Positions 1 through 5,843 of a stretch of DNA of 9,132 bases are shown in pieces. Numbering within the stretch: the first letter of the stretch is position 1; the number at the start of each line of letters is the position of its first letter. The DNA comes from Betaproteobacteria bacterium (GTDB lineage: Bacteria > Pseudomonadota > Gammaproteobacteria > Burkholderiales > SG8-39): NCBI GenBank assembly GCA_947467405.1, contig CANIIN010000078.1, positions 1 through 9,132 of the forward strand. The letters run 5' to 3'. Under the pieces are notes generated by a model. It saw only the letters and a list, made by a program, of their open reading frames with translations. It was not told the origin of the DNA and did not search any database. Position numbers and translations under genes: made by a program.

Positions 1-324
1 GATGGACAGCGCGAGGCTGTAGCCTACGCGATCTACTTCCACAACTTCTCCACCTTCCTCGGCAGGCGCGGCCTGTTTCTGGAAGACCTGTACGTTCGCC
101 CGGCCCATCGCAAGGAAGGCTTCGCCCGCGCCCTGCTGACGCGCCTGGCGGCGCTGGCTGTGGAGCGCGGCTGCGGCCGTTTCGAGTGGACGGTGCTGGA
201 CTGGAACACCGGCGCGCAGGATTTCTACCGCGGCATGGGCGCAGACATCCTGCCGGACTGGCGCATTACCCGGGTCACCGGCGAAGCGTTGAAAAAGCTG
301 GCTGGCATCGCGCCAAAGTCCTGA
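1..324 (+). CDS. GNAT family N-acetyltransferase, diamine/spermidine acetyltransferase-like (3' part)
   Basis: This is the C-terminal 107 residues of a Gcn5-related N-acetyltransferase; the start lies left of the window. The reading frame is open from base 1 to the TGA at 322-324. Seen: the motif LEDLYVRPAHRKEGFA (residues 27-42), whose R-K-E-G-F-A fits the acetyl-CoA pyrophosphate-binding R/Q-x-x-G-x-G/A signature, then FEWTVLDWN (61-69) and DFYRGMGA (74-81), which places the usual conserved Tyr at residue 76. The combination LEDLYV, then a DWN element, then FYxxxGA is that of spermidine/spermine or thialysine acetyltransferases, which move acetyl from acetyl-CoA to a primary amine of a small polyamine-like substrate in the cytoplasm. 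The exact substrate cannot be read from this fragment. The next gene begins 35 bases downstream on the same strand, so co-transcription is likely. Confidence 0.82.
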   Translation, partial: DGQREAVAYAIYFHNFSTFLGRRGLFLEDLYVRPAHRKEGFARALLTRLAALAVERGCGRFEWTVLDWNTGAQDFYRGMGADILPDWRITRVTGEALKKLAGIAPKS

Positions 325-359
325 ACCACCACACTGCACCGAGGCTGCCCCGCATCGCC

Positions 360-1292
360 ATGCCGAAAATTGCCCTGAAGATCGACGTCGACACCTACCG
401 CGGCACTCGCGAAGGTGTGCCCAAACTGGTGGAGATCCTGAAAAAGCACGAGGCGGGCGCCACGTTCCTGTTCAGCCTCGGGCCTGACCACACCGGACGC
501 GCCATGAAGCGCGTGTTCCGGCGCGGCTTCATGAAGAAAGTTTCGCGAACCTCGGTTCTCGAGCACTACGGCATCAAGACCCTGTTGTACGGCACGCTGC
601 TGCCCGGACCGGATATCGGCGAAAAGTGCGCTGACACGATGCGCAGCGTGCGCAACGCCGGTTTCGAGGTCGGCATCCATACCTGGGATCACGTCAAGTG
701 GCAGGACGGCGTCGCCACGGCCAGGCCCGACTGGACCGAACGCCAGATGCGCCTGGCCGTCGATCGCTTCGAGAAGATTTTCGGCGAGCCAGCCCGCGTG
801 CATGGCGCCGCCGGGTGGCAGATGAACGCCCACGCCCTGCGCCTCACGCAGCGCTTCGGGTTCGCCTATTGCTCCGACGGCCGCGGCACCTGCCCGTTCG
901 TGCCAGTGCGCAATGCGGAGATCGTGGCCTGCCCGCAATTGCCGACCACCCTGCCCACGCTGGACGAACTGCTGGGTCGCGATGGCATCACCACCGCCAA
1001 CGTCGCCAACCACCTGCTCAACCTGACCCAGACGCATCCGAGCGCACCCGATACCGTGATGGGCCATGTCTATACGCTGCACGCGGAACTCGAGGGCGGC
1101 AAGCTGGCGCCGGTGTTCGAGGAACTGCTGGCGGGCTGGAAGGCGCAGGGTTATGAACTGGTGGCCATGCGCGATCTGGCCGCCGCACTGGACCTGGAAA
1201 GCCTGCCGCGCTGCGAATTCGAGCGCGGCGAAATCGACGGCCGCGCCGGCCTGCTGGCCGTGCAGGGCCGGGAGTTTCTCGCGCCGCATTGA
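360..1292 (+). CDS. arnD: ArnD-like polysaccharide deacetylase (deformylase of undecaprenyl-phosphate formamido-arabinose)
   Basis: A 310-residue carbohydrate esterase 4 (NodB-fold) protein. The ATG at 360 is chosen because the protein then begins MPKIALKIDVDTYRGTREGV, which lines up with the start of E. coli ArnD; sequence upstream in this frame does not resemble the family. Metal and catalytic elements: IDVD (D9, D11), GIHTWDHVKW (H107, H111), the AAGW element (150-153), DGRGTCPF (173-180), LPTTLPTLDELLGRD (194-208) and YTLHAE (238-243). Known for the family: ArnD removes the formyl group from undecaprenyl-phosphate-4-deoxy-4-formamido-L-arabinose at the inner membrane, a step in adding cationic aminoarabinose to lipid A. 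None of the other arn genes is in the window, so this copy may act alone or on another lipid-linked or cell-wall sugar. No strong ribosome binding site is seen. A stand-alone deacetylase of related specificity is the main alternative. Confidence 0.85.
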   Translation: MPKIALKIDVDTYRGTREGVPKLVEILKKHEAGATFLFSLGPDHTGRAMKRVFRRGFMKKVSRTSVLEHYGIKTLLYGTLLPGPDIGEKCADTMRSVRNAGFEVGIHTWDHVKWQDGVATARPDWTERQMRLAVDRFEKIFGEPARVHGAAGWQMNAHALRLTQRFGFAYCSDGRGTCPFVPVRNAEIVACPQLPTTLPTLDELLGRDGITTANVANHLLNLTQTHPSAPDTVMGHVYTLHAELEGGKLAPVFEELLAGWKAQGYELVAMRDLAAALDLESLPRCEFERGEIDGRAGLLAVQGREFLAPH

Positions 1293-1385
1293 TTCGCCGC
1301 CCTGCACGGCTGGACGAACTCCAGCAGCGGCACGACCGGGCGGGCAACACCCAGTCAACCGCTGGTATGAATAGGAGCCATCACA

Positions 1386-2264
1386 ATGAGCCGCTTCTTC
1401 CCGGACTTTGCCGGGAAACGCATCCGCGCCAACGGCGTCGAGATCAACCTGGTGGTGGGCGGCAGCGGTCCGCCCTTGCTGCTCCTGCACGGGTTTCCGC
1501 AGACGCATGTCATCTGGCACAAGGTCGCGCACCGGCTCGCTGAACGCTTCACCGTGGTGGCCTCCGATCTGCGCGGCTATGGCGACAGCGGCAAACCGCA
1601 TGGCCTGCCCGATCATTCCAACTACTCCAAGCGTGTCATGGCCGCTGACCAGGTCGCGGTCATGCGAACGCTCGGCTTCGACCGCTTCTCGGTGGTGGGT
1701 CATGATCGCGGCGGTCGCGTCGCGCATCGCATGGCGCTGGATCACGCGGCGCACGTCAGGCACGTTGCGGTGCTCGACATCGTGCCGACCCGCACCATGT
1801 ACCTGCGCACCGATCGCGCCTTTGCCACCGCCTACTACCACTGGTTCTTTCTCATCCGCGAGGAACCGTTTCCGGAAAAGCTCATCGGCGCCGATCCGGC
1901 GTTCTTCCTGAAAAACCAGCTGGGCAGCCGGCATGCCGGCCTCGCCCCCTTCACCCCGGACGCACTGGCCGAGTACATCCGCTGCTTCAGCCAACCCAAA
2001 GCCATCCACGCTGCGTGCGAGGACTATCGTGCAGCGAACAGCATTGACCTCGCGCACGACGAGGCCGATCTCGATCGGAAGGTCACGGCTCCGTTGCTGG
2101 TGCTGTGGGGTAAGGAAGGCGTCATCGAGCGCTGCTTCGACGCGCCCGCGGATTGGGGCGAACGCGCCACGACCGTGCAAGGCAAGTCGCTCGCCTGCGG
2201 ACACTACATTCCCGAGGAGTTGCCCGACGAACTCTGCAATGCGCTTGTCACATTCATGATTTAA
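1386..2264 (+). CDS. Alpha/beta hydrolase, haloacetate (fluoroacetate) dehalogenase-like
   Basis: A 292-residue alpha/beta hydrolase with a clear ribosome binding site (AGGAG at 1373-1377, 8 bases before the ATG). Seen: the oxyanion-hole loop LLLLHGFPQTH (31-41), DLRGYGDS (61-68), nucleophile elbow VVGHDRGGR with D107, R108 and R111, the acid D131 in VLDIVPT, H152-W153 in YYHWFF, Y214 in EDYRA, and catalytic H273 in CGHYIPEE. These match, at constant offsets, the residues known in the fluoroacetate dehalogenase RPA1163 (Asp110, Arg111, Arg114, Asp134, His155, Trp156, Tyr219, His280). The family opens haloacetates by ester formation on Asp and hydrolysis, giving glycolate and halide in the cytoplasm. 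One oddity: where my recalled alignment puts Trp185 there is an Arg (R182). Close homologues also include epoxide-hydrolase-like enzymes, so the substrate is inferred. It lies 93 bases after the deacetylase gene. Confidence 0.85.
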   Translation: MSRFFPDFAGKRIRANGVEINLVVGGSGPPLLLLHGFPQTHVIWHKVAHRLAERFTVVASDLRGYGDSGKPHGLPDHSNYSKRVMAADQVAVMRTLGFDRFSVVGHDRGGRVAHRMALDHAAHVRHVAVLDIVPTRTMYLRTDRAFATAYYHWFFLIREEPFPEKLIGADPAFFLKNQLGSRHAGLAPFTPDALAEYIRCFSQPKAIHAACEDYRAANSIDLAHDEADLDRKVTAPLLVLWGKEGVIERCFDAPADWGERATTVQGKSLACGHYIPEELPDELCNALVTFMI

Positions 2265-2305
2265 AAGTGGAAACGCACGCACGCCAGCGGTGCATTCAGC
2301 CACAC

Positions 2306-2335
2306 TTGCAATCCGCCGGCCTTTGGGGCCACAAT
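2306..2335 (+). promoter_or_regulatory. Candidate sigma70 promoter for bcp
   Basis: TTGCAA at 2306-2311 and CACAAT at 2330-2335 are separated by 18 bases; each matches the consensus at four of six positions. The predicted transcript would start near 2342, just before the hairpin at 2346-2364. This is a weak match, supported mainly by its place in the only gap before bcp. Confidence 0.25.
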
Positions 2336-2345
2336 GACAGCGAAC

Positions 2346-2364
2346 GCCGGGAATGACTCCCGGC
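2346..2364 (+). other. Perfect 7-bp inverted repeat in the bcp leader
   Basis: GCCGGGA (2346-2352) and TCCCGGC (2358-2364) are exact reverse complements around the 5-base loop ATGAC. The loop holds an ATG (2353) that is in frame with bcp but 13 codons upstream of the preferred start. It could be an operator dyad or an RNA hairpin near the transcript 5' end. It has no T-run, so a terminator is unlikely. Confidence 0.45.
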
Positions 2365-2391
2365 AATGACAGAAACATCAGAAGCGGCTCA

Positions 2392-2901
2392 ATGCCAGGA
2401 AAAACAAGAAGTGCTGCGGTAAGCGATTTCACGCTGCCAGCGACCGGCGGAACGACCTTCCGCCTCTCCGAAGCCTTCACCCCCCCGGGTGCCGCAGGCG
2501 GACCGGGCAAGTCCCCCCCCATCAAGACCGTCGTCCTGTATTTCTATCCCAAGGACAACACCCCCGGTTGCACGACCGAGGGACTGAATTTTCGTGATCT
2601 CCATGATCAGTTCCGCAAGGCCGGCTGCGCGGTTTACGGCATCTCCCGCGACAGCCTGAAGTCGCACGAAAACTTCAAGGCCAAGATGGAATTCCCGTTC
2701 GAACTCCTGTCGGACGAGGATGAAAAGGTTTGCAACCTGTTTTCCGTCATCAAGATGAAGAACATGTACGGCAAGCAGGTTCGAGGAATCGAGCGCAGCA
2801 CCTTCGTGCTCGACAGCGGTCGCGCCATCATTCGCGAGTGGCGCGGCCTCAAGGTTCCCGGCCATGTCCAGGAGGTAATCGACTTTGTTAAAACACTCTG
2901 A
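2392..2901 (+). CDS. bcp: Thioredoxin-dependent peroxiredoxin, Bcp/PrxQ type
   Basis: A 169-residue peroxiredoxin that reduces hydrogen peroxide and organic hydroperoxides in the cytoplasm through a cysteine thiol. Seen: SDFTLPATGG near the N-terminus, the active-site segment YFYPKDNTPGC (50-60) with peroxidatic C60, the LLSDEDEKVCNLFSVIK element (105-121) and GIERSTFVLD (132-141). The ATG at 2392 is preferred over the in-frame ATG at 2353 because it puts DFTLPA at the usual distance from the start and because the earlier ATG sits in a hairpin loop; neither has a good ribosome binding site. Two oddities: the resolving Cys usually five residues after the peroxidatic Cys is absent (Leu there), leaving C79 and C114, and there is a Pro/Gly-rich insertion (about residues 29-44) encoded by C-runs. 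The gene overlaps the start of the next one, so the two are probably translated from one mRNA. Confidence 0.92.
   Translation: MPGKTRSAAVSDFTLPATGGTTFRLSEAFTPPGAAGGPGKSPPIKTVVLYFYPKDNTPGCTTEGLNFRDLHDQFRKAGCAVYGISRDSLKSHENFKAKMEFPFELLSDEDEKVCNLFSVIKMKNMYGKQVRGIERSTFVLDSGRAIIREWRGLKVPGHVQEVIDFVKTL
2480..2520 (+). repeat. Two cytosine homopolymer runs inside bcp
   Basis: Seven C at 2480-2486 and eight C at 2513-2520 lie within the coding sequence for the Pro/Gly-rich insertion of the peroxiredoxin. The frame is intact as given. Such runs are prone to slippage in replication and in sequencing. Confidence 0.7.
2870..2875 (+). promoter_or_regulatory. Ribosome binding site deciding a TTG start of the PIN-PhoH gene
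   Basis: AGGAGG, a full match to the anti-Shine-Dalgarno core, lies inside the last codons of bcp and ends nine bases before the TTG at 2885. The first ATG of the frame (2948) has no comparable site upstream. This favours initiation at TTG with a 17-base gene overlap. Confidence 0.6.
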
Positions 2902-4405
2902 CGCTTATTCCACCAACGAATCCTCCAACGCAGCAGCATCCACGCCGATGGCGACGCGAAAAAAGAAATCCGCAGCAAAGTCGACCGCAACAAAGTCGAC
3001 CGGAACGAAGTCGAGGCACAAGGCGACGACCAAGCTTTTCATCCTGGACACCAACGTCCTGATGCATGATCCGACGAGCCTGTTCAGGTTCGAGGAACAC
3101 GACATCTTCCTGCCCATCATGACGCTGGAAGAACTGGACAACAACAAGAAGGGCATGTCAGAAGTGGCGCGCAACGCGCGCCAGGCCAGCCGCTTCCTCG
3201 ACGAGATCGTCTCCGGCGCCGAACACGCCATCGCCAAAGGCATTTCCCTCAAGCGGCACGACGCCGATTCGGCCACCGGACGACTGTTCCTGCAGACCGA
3301 AGCGATCAGCGCCGACCTGCCGCCCAGCGTGCCGGTCGGCAAGGCCGACAACCAGATCATCGGCGTGGTCATCCACCTACAGAAGCGGGAACCGCAACGC
3401 GAGGTGGTCCTGGTGTCGAAGGACATCAACATGCGCATCAAGGCGCGTGCGCTGGGCCTGGCCGCCGAGGATTACTACAACGACAAGGTTCTCGAAGACA
3501 CCGACCTGCTCTACACCGGCGTGCGCGAACTGAGCGCGTCGTTCTGGGACGACCACGGCAACAACATGGAGTCCTGGAAGAAGGACGGGCATGTCTACTA
3601 CCGGGTGCGCGGTCCGCTGTGCAGCGAACTCATGCTGAACGAGTTTGTGTACCAAGAGGGCGAGCGTCCTCTGTATGCGCTGGTCAAGGACGTGGCCGGA
3701 AAGTCCGCGGTTCTGGAAACGGTCAAGGATTTCACGCATCCGAAAAACAGCGTCTGGGGCATCAACGCGCGCAACCGCGAGCAGAATTTTGCACTCAACC
3801 TGCTGATGAATCCGGACATCGACTTCATCACGCTGCTTGGGCAGGCCGGCACCGGAAAGACGCTGCTGACGCTGGCGGCAGGCCTGACACAGGTGCTGGA
3901 AACCAAGCTCTATACGGAAATCATCATGACCCGCGTCACGGTACCGGTCGGCGAGGACATCGGCTTCCTGCCCGGCACCGAAGAAGAGAAGATGACCCCG
4001 TGGATGGGCGCGCTGGAAGACAACCTCGACGTCCTGAACAAGACCGATGACGAAGCCGGCGACTGGGGGCGCGCCGCCACGCGTGACCTGATCCGCACCC
4101 GCATCAAGATCAAGTCGCTGAACTTCATGCGCGGCCGGACCTTCATCAAGAAATTCCTCATCATCGACGAGGCGCAGAACCTGACGCCCAAGCAGATGAA
4201 GACCCTGATCACCCGCGCCGGTCCCGGCACCAAGGTGGTCTGCCTGGGCAACATCTCGCAGATCGACACGCCCTACCTGACCGAGGGTTCGTCGGGCCTG
4301 ACTTACGTGGTGGATCGCATGAAGGGCTGGTCGCACTGCGGGCACATCACGCTGGCCCGCGGCGAGCGTTCGCGCCTGGCTGATTACGCGGCCGAAGTGC
4401 TCTGA
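2885..4405 (+). CDS. PIN-PhoH family RNase/ATPase (PhoH2/YlaK-like)
   Basis: A 506-residue cytoplasmic two-domain protein if started at TTG 2885 (485 residues from the ATG at 2948). Residues 1-48 are a low-complexity Lys/Ser/Thr-rich tail. A PIN-type nuclease domain follows (about 50-200) with the expected acidic residues: D55 in LDTNVLMHDP, E82/E83 in LEELD, D155 in KADNQI and D180 in SKDINMR. The C-terminal PhoH ATPase domain (about 285-506) has Walker A GQAGTGKT (319-326), Walker B LIIDEAQ (425-431) and the GNISQID element (455-461). Known for PIN-PhoH proteins: they couple ATP-driven RNA unwinding to RNA cleavage, and some are toxin-like; no antitoxin-like partner gene is seen here. Overlap with bcp suggests translational coupling. 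The family call is firm; the start and RNA targets are uncertain. Confidence 0.93.
   Translation: MLKHSDAYSTNESSNAAASTPMATRKKKSAAKSTATKSTGTKSRHKATTKLFILDTNVLMHDPTSLFRFEEHDIFLPIMTLEELDNNKKGMSEVARNARQASRFLDEIVSGAEHAIAKGISLKRHDADSATGRLFLQTEAISADLPPSVPVGKADNQIIGVVIHLQKREPQREVVLVSKDINMRIKARALGLAAEDYYNDKVLEDTDLLYTGVRELSASFWDDHGNNMESWKKDGHVYYRVRGPLCSELMLNEFVYQEGERPLYALVKDVAGKSAVLETVKDFTHPKNSVWGINARNREQNFALNLLMNPDIDFITLLGQAGTGKTLLTLAAGLTQVLETKLYTEIIMTRVTVPVGEDIGFLPGTEEEKMTPWMGALEDNLDVLNKTDDEAGDWGRAATRDLIRTRIKIKSLNFMRGRTFIKKFLIIDEAQNLTPKQMKTLITRAGPGTKVVCLGNISQIDTPYLTEGSSGLTYVVDRMKGWSHCGHITLARGERSRLADYAAEVL
2977..3021 (+). repeat. Three 15-bp tandem units in the basic N-terminal tail of the PhoH protein
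   Basis: Units at 2977-2991, 2992-3006 and 3007-3021 share AAGTCGA at the same position. The first two differ at one base of 15; the third has diverged. They encode KSTAT, KSTGT and KSRHK, a Lys/Ser/Thr-rich linker of the kind that gains and loses units easily. Confidence 0.6.
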
Positions 4406-4430
4406 ACGCTGGCGGCGGTCCGCCCCATAC

Positions 4431-4482
4431 CCAGGGGCGAACCGCTCGCTTGCGCGCCAGTCAGGCGGTTCTCGCTCCCTGG
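4431..4482 (+). repeat. Long imperfect inverted repeat after the PhoH gene
   Basis: CCAGGGGCGAACCGC (4431-4445) pairs with 4465-4482, whose reverse complement is CCAGGGAGCGAGAACCGC. All 15 left-arm bases can pair, with bulges of one and two bases in the right arm and a 19-base loop. No T-run follows, so it is not a standard intrinsic terminator. GGCGGTTC occurs again just downstream (4481-4488). It may be a transcript-end stabiliser, a factor-dependent terminator element or a REP-like repeat. Confidence 0.45.
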
Positions 4483-4523
4483 CGGTTCCAGGATGGGCGC
4501 GACCTGGCAGCGACATTGATAGC

Positions 4524-4552
4524 TTGTGGCAAGGCCCGGTCCTTGCCATAAT
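4524..4552 (+). promoter_or_regulatory. Candidate promoter with embedded operator-like dyad, upstream of the transglutaminase gene
   Basis: TTGTGG (4524-4529) and CATAAT (4547-4552, five of six consensus bases) are 17 bases apart. Between and across them lies a perfect 8-bp inverted repeat, TGGCAAGG (4527-4534) and CCTTGCCA (4541-4548), with loop CCCGGT; three further pairs including one G-U extend it as RNA. A dyad filling a promoter spacer is a typical repressor or activator site; a hairpin in a read-through transcript is the alternative. The -35 match is weak. Confidence 0.35.
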
Positions 4553-4593
4553 CCCTCCCGCAACAAATCGCTTCAGGGTTCGGTGCTTTGCAT

Positions 4594-4652
4594 AGGGGCT
4601 GAGCTTACAGACCGCGTGACGGTCGGATTTCATGTTCAGTGCATCAACCCCT
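4594..4652 (+). other. Possible structured 5' leader of the transglutaminase gene
   Basis: AGGGGCTGA (4594-4602) can pair with TCAACCCCT (4644-4652) at eight of nine positions, enclosing a perfect 5-bp hairpin, GACCG (4610-4614) and CGGTC (4620-4624). The ribosome binding site (4663-4668) lies just outside. I cannot match the whole to a known riboswitch family. It may be a chance fold. Confidence 0.25.
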
Positions 4653-4677
4653 CATCCATGCCAAGGAGACCGAATCC

Positions 4678-5793
4678 ATGGACCGTCGTCATTTCCTGAA
4701 GTCTTCAGCATTGCTGGCCGCCGCGCCGGCCATTCCCGGTTTCGCCCACGCCCAATCAGTGGCCGCTGTAGCGCCATGGTCGGACGGCAAGACCTGGAAT
4801 TCCTACGAAATCACCACCCGCGTCGAGCTCAAGCCGGACGGCGACATGCGCGTCTGGATTCCCATGCCGCTGTCGCTGGACACGGACTGGTACAAGGGGC
4901 TCAACAGTTCCTGGACAGGCAACGCCACCACCATGCGCGTGCTGCACGATCCCAAGTACAACTCCTCGCTGTTCTATGCCGAGTGGTCGAAACCGGTGGA
5001 CTCCCCGTACGTGGCCCTGACCAGCAACTTCTCGACCCGGGACCGCTCGGTTGACCTCTCCAAGCCGCGTTCGTTCGAGCCTACCGATGCGCTGACCTTG
5101 GAACGTTACCTCGAGGCGACGCAACTCATGCCGATCAATGGTCTGGTGCGCACAACAGCCAAACAGGCCACGCGCAGCGCGCGCACCGACGTCGAGAAGG
5201 TTCGCGCCCTGTATGAATGGATCGTGCAGAACACCCATCGTGATCCCAAGACGCGCGGCTGCGGTCTCGGCGATGTGCGCGCCATGTTCGAGTCCAACAA
5301 TTTCGGCGGCAAGTGCGGCGATCTGAACGCGGCCTTTGTGGCGCTGTGCCGCTCGGTCGGCATTCCGGCGCGCGATGTCTATGGCATCCGCGTGGATTCG
5401 TCCAAATGGGGCTACCGTTCACTGGGCACCGCGAGCGCGGCCACCTCAGCCACCATCACCGGCGCCCAGCATTGCCGCGCCGAGGTGTACCTGAAGACGC
5501 ATGGCTGGGTACCCATGGATCCGGCCGATGTGCGCAAGGTCATGCTGGAAGAGCCGCCCGGCAACCTGCCGCTGGGCAACGAAAAGGTGGAGCTGGTTCA
5601 TGCCAAGCTGTTCGGTGCCTGGGAAATGAACTGGATGCCGATGAACTATGCCCACGACGTGAAGCTGCCCAACGGCAAAGGCGCACCCATCCCGTTCATG
5701 ATGTATCCGAATGCGGAAACGGCCGCCGGCCGCAAGGACAGCCTCGACCCGGCCAGCTTCAAGTACGTGATCACCAGTCGCAAGCTGGCTTGA
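4678..5793 (+). CDS. Tat-exported transglutaminase-like cysteine protease-fold protein
   Basis: A 371-residue protein starting at the ATG behind AAGGAG (4663-4668, nine-base spacer). The N-terminus MDRRHFLKSS followed by a hydrophobic stretch and AHA (24-26... at FAHAQ) is a twin-arginine signal with the R-R-x-F-L-K motif, so the protein is probably folded in the cytoplasm and exported to the periplasm. The C-terminal half is a transglutaminase-like domain with the full Cys-His-Asp triad: C213 in GGKCGDLN, H265 in AQHCRAEVYL and D281 in GWVPMDPADV. The N-terminal half (about 35-160) is a beta-rich region with WIPMP (60-64), as in many bacterial transglutaminase-core proteins. Such proteins may cleave or cross-link peptides; the substrate is unknown. 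A TlpA-like thioredoxin follows directly and may keep C213 or other cysteines reduced. Domain call firm, function unknown. Confidence 0.87.
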   Translation: MDRRHFLKSSALLAAAPAIPGFAHAQSVAAVAPWSDGKTWNSYEITTRVELKPDGDMRVWIPMPLSLDTDWYKGLNSSWTGNATTMRVLHDPKYNSSLFYAEWSKPVDSPYVALTSNFSTRDRSVDLSKPRSFEPTDALTLERYLEATQLMPINGLVRTTAKQATRSARTDVEKVRALYEWIVQNTHRDPKTRGCGLGDVRAMFESNNFGGKCGDLNAAFVALCRSVGIPARDVYGIRVDSSKWGYRSLGTASAATSATITGAQHCRAEVYLKTHGWVPMDPADVRKVMLEEPPGNLPLGNEKVELVHAKLFGAWEMNWMPMNYAHDVKLPNGKGAPIPFMMYPNAETAAGRKDSLDPASFKYVITSRKLA

Positions 5794-5843
5794 TCCACGC
5801 GGCCGCGCCCCTGCGGGAATCCGCCGCCGATTCGCGCGGCGGT

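Noticed and set aside
1361..1377. TATGAA as a -10 element before the dehalogenase gene
   Set aside because: The resulting start site would fall at or beyond the ribosome binding site, leaving it out of the mRNA.
2353..2391. Upstream ATG extending bcp by 13 residues
   Set aside because: The extra residues have no counterpart in the family, the codon is in a hairpin loop and no ribosome binding site precedes it; kept only as an alternative.
225..2525. Very long antisense open frame (766 codons) opposite three genes
   Set aside because: It lies opposite genes with clear family matches, and its translation (rich in Arg, Ala, Gly, His, Gln) shows no domain. Third-position GC bias in the real genes removes stops from this antisense frame.
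2885..4405. PIN-PhoH gene as part of a toxin-antitoxin pair
   Set aside because: No small antitoxin-like gene precedes it; the upstream gene is a peroxiredoxin.
4594..4626. GGCTGAG in the transglutaminase leader, reminiscent of the TPP riboswitch
   Set aside because: The other conserved TPP elements, including the second conserved segment before the start codon, are missing, and the downstream gene has no thiamine role.
3377..4633. 418-codon antisense open frame opposite the PhoH gene
   Set aside because: Same explanation: opposite a firmly identified ATPase, with no recognisable motif of its own.
4639..4677. GTG start extending the transglutaminase by 13 residues
   Set aside because: The extension would put acidic and unrelated residues before the twin-arginine motif, and the ATG at 4678 has a well-placed AAGGAG.
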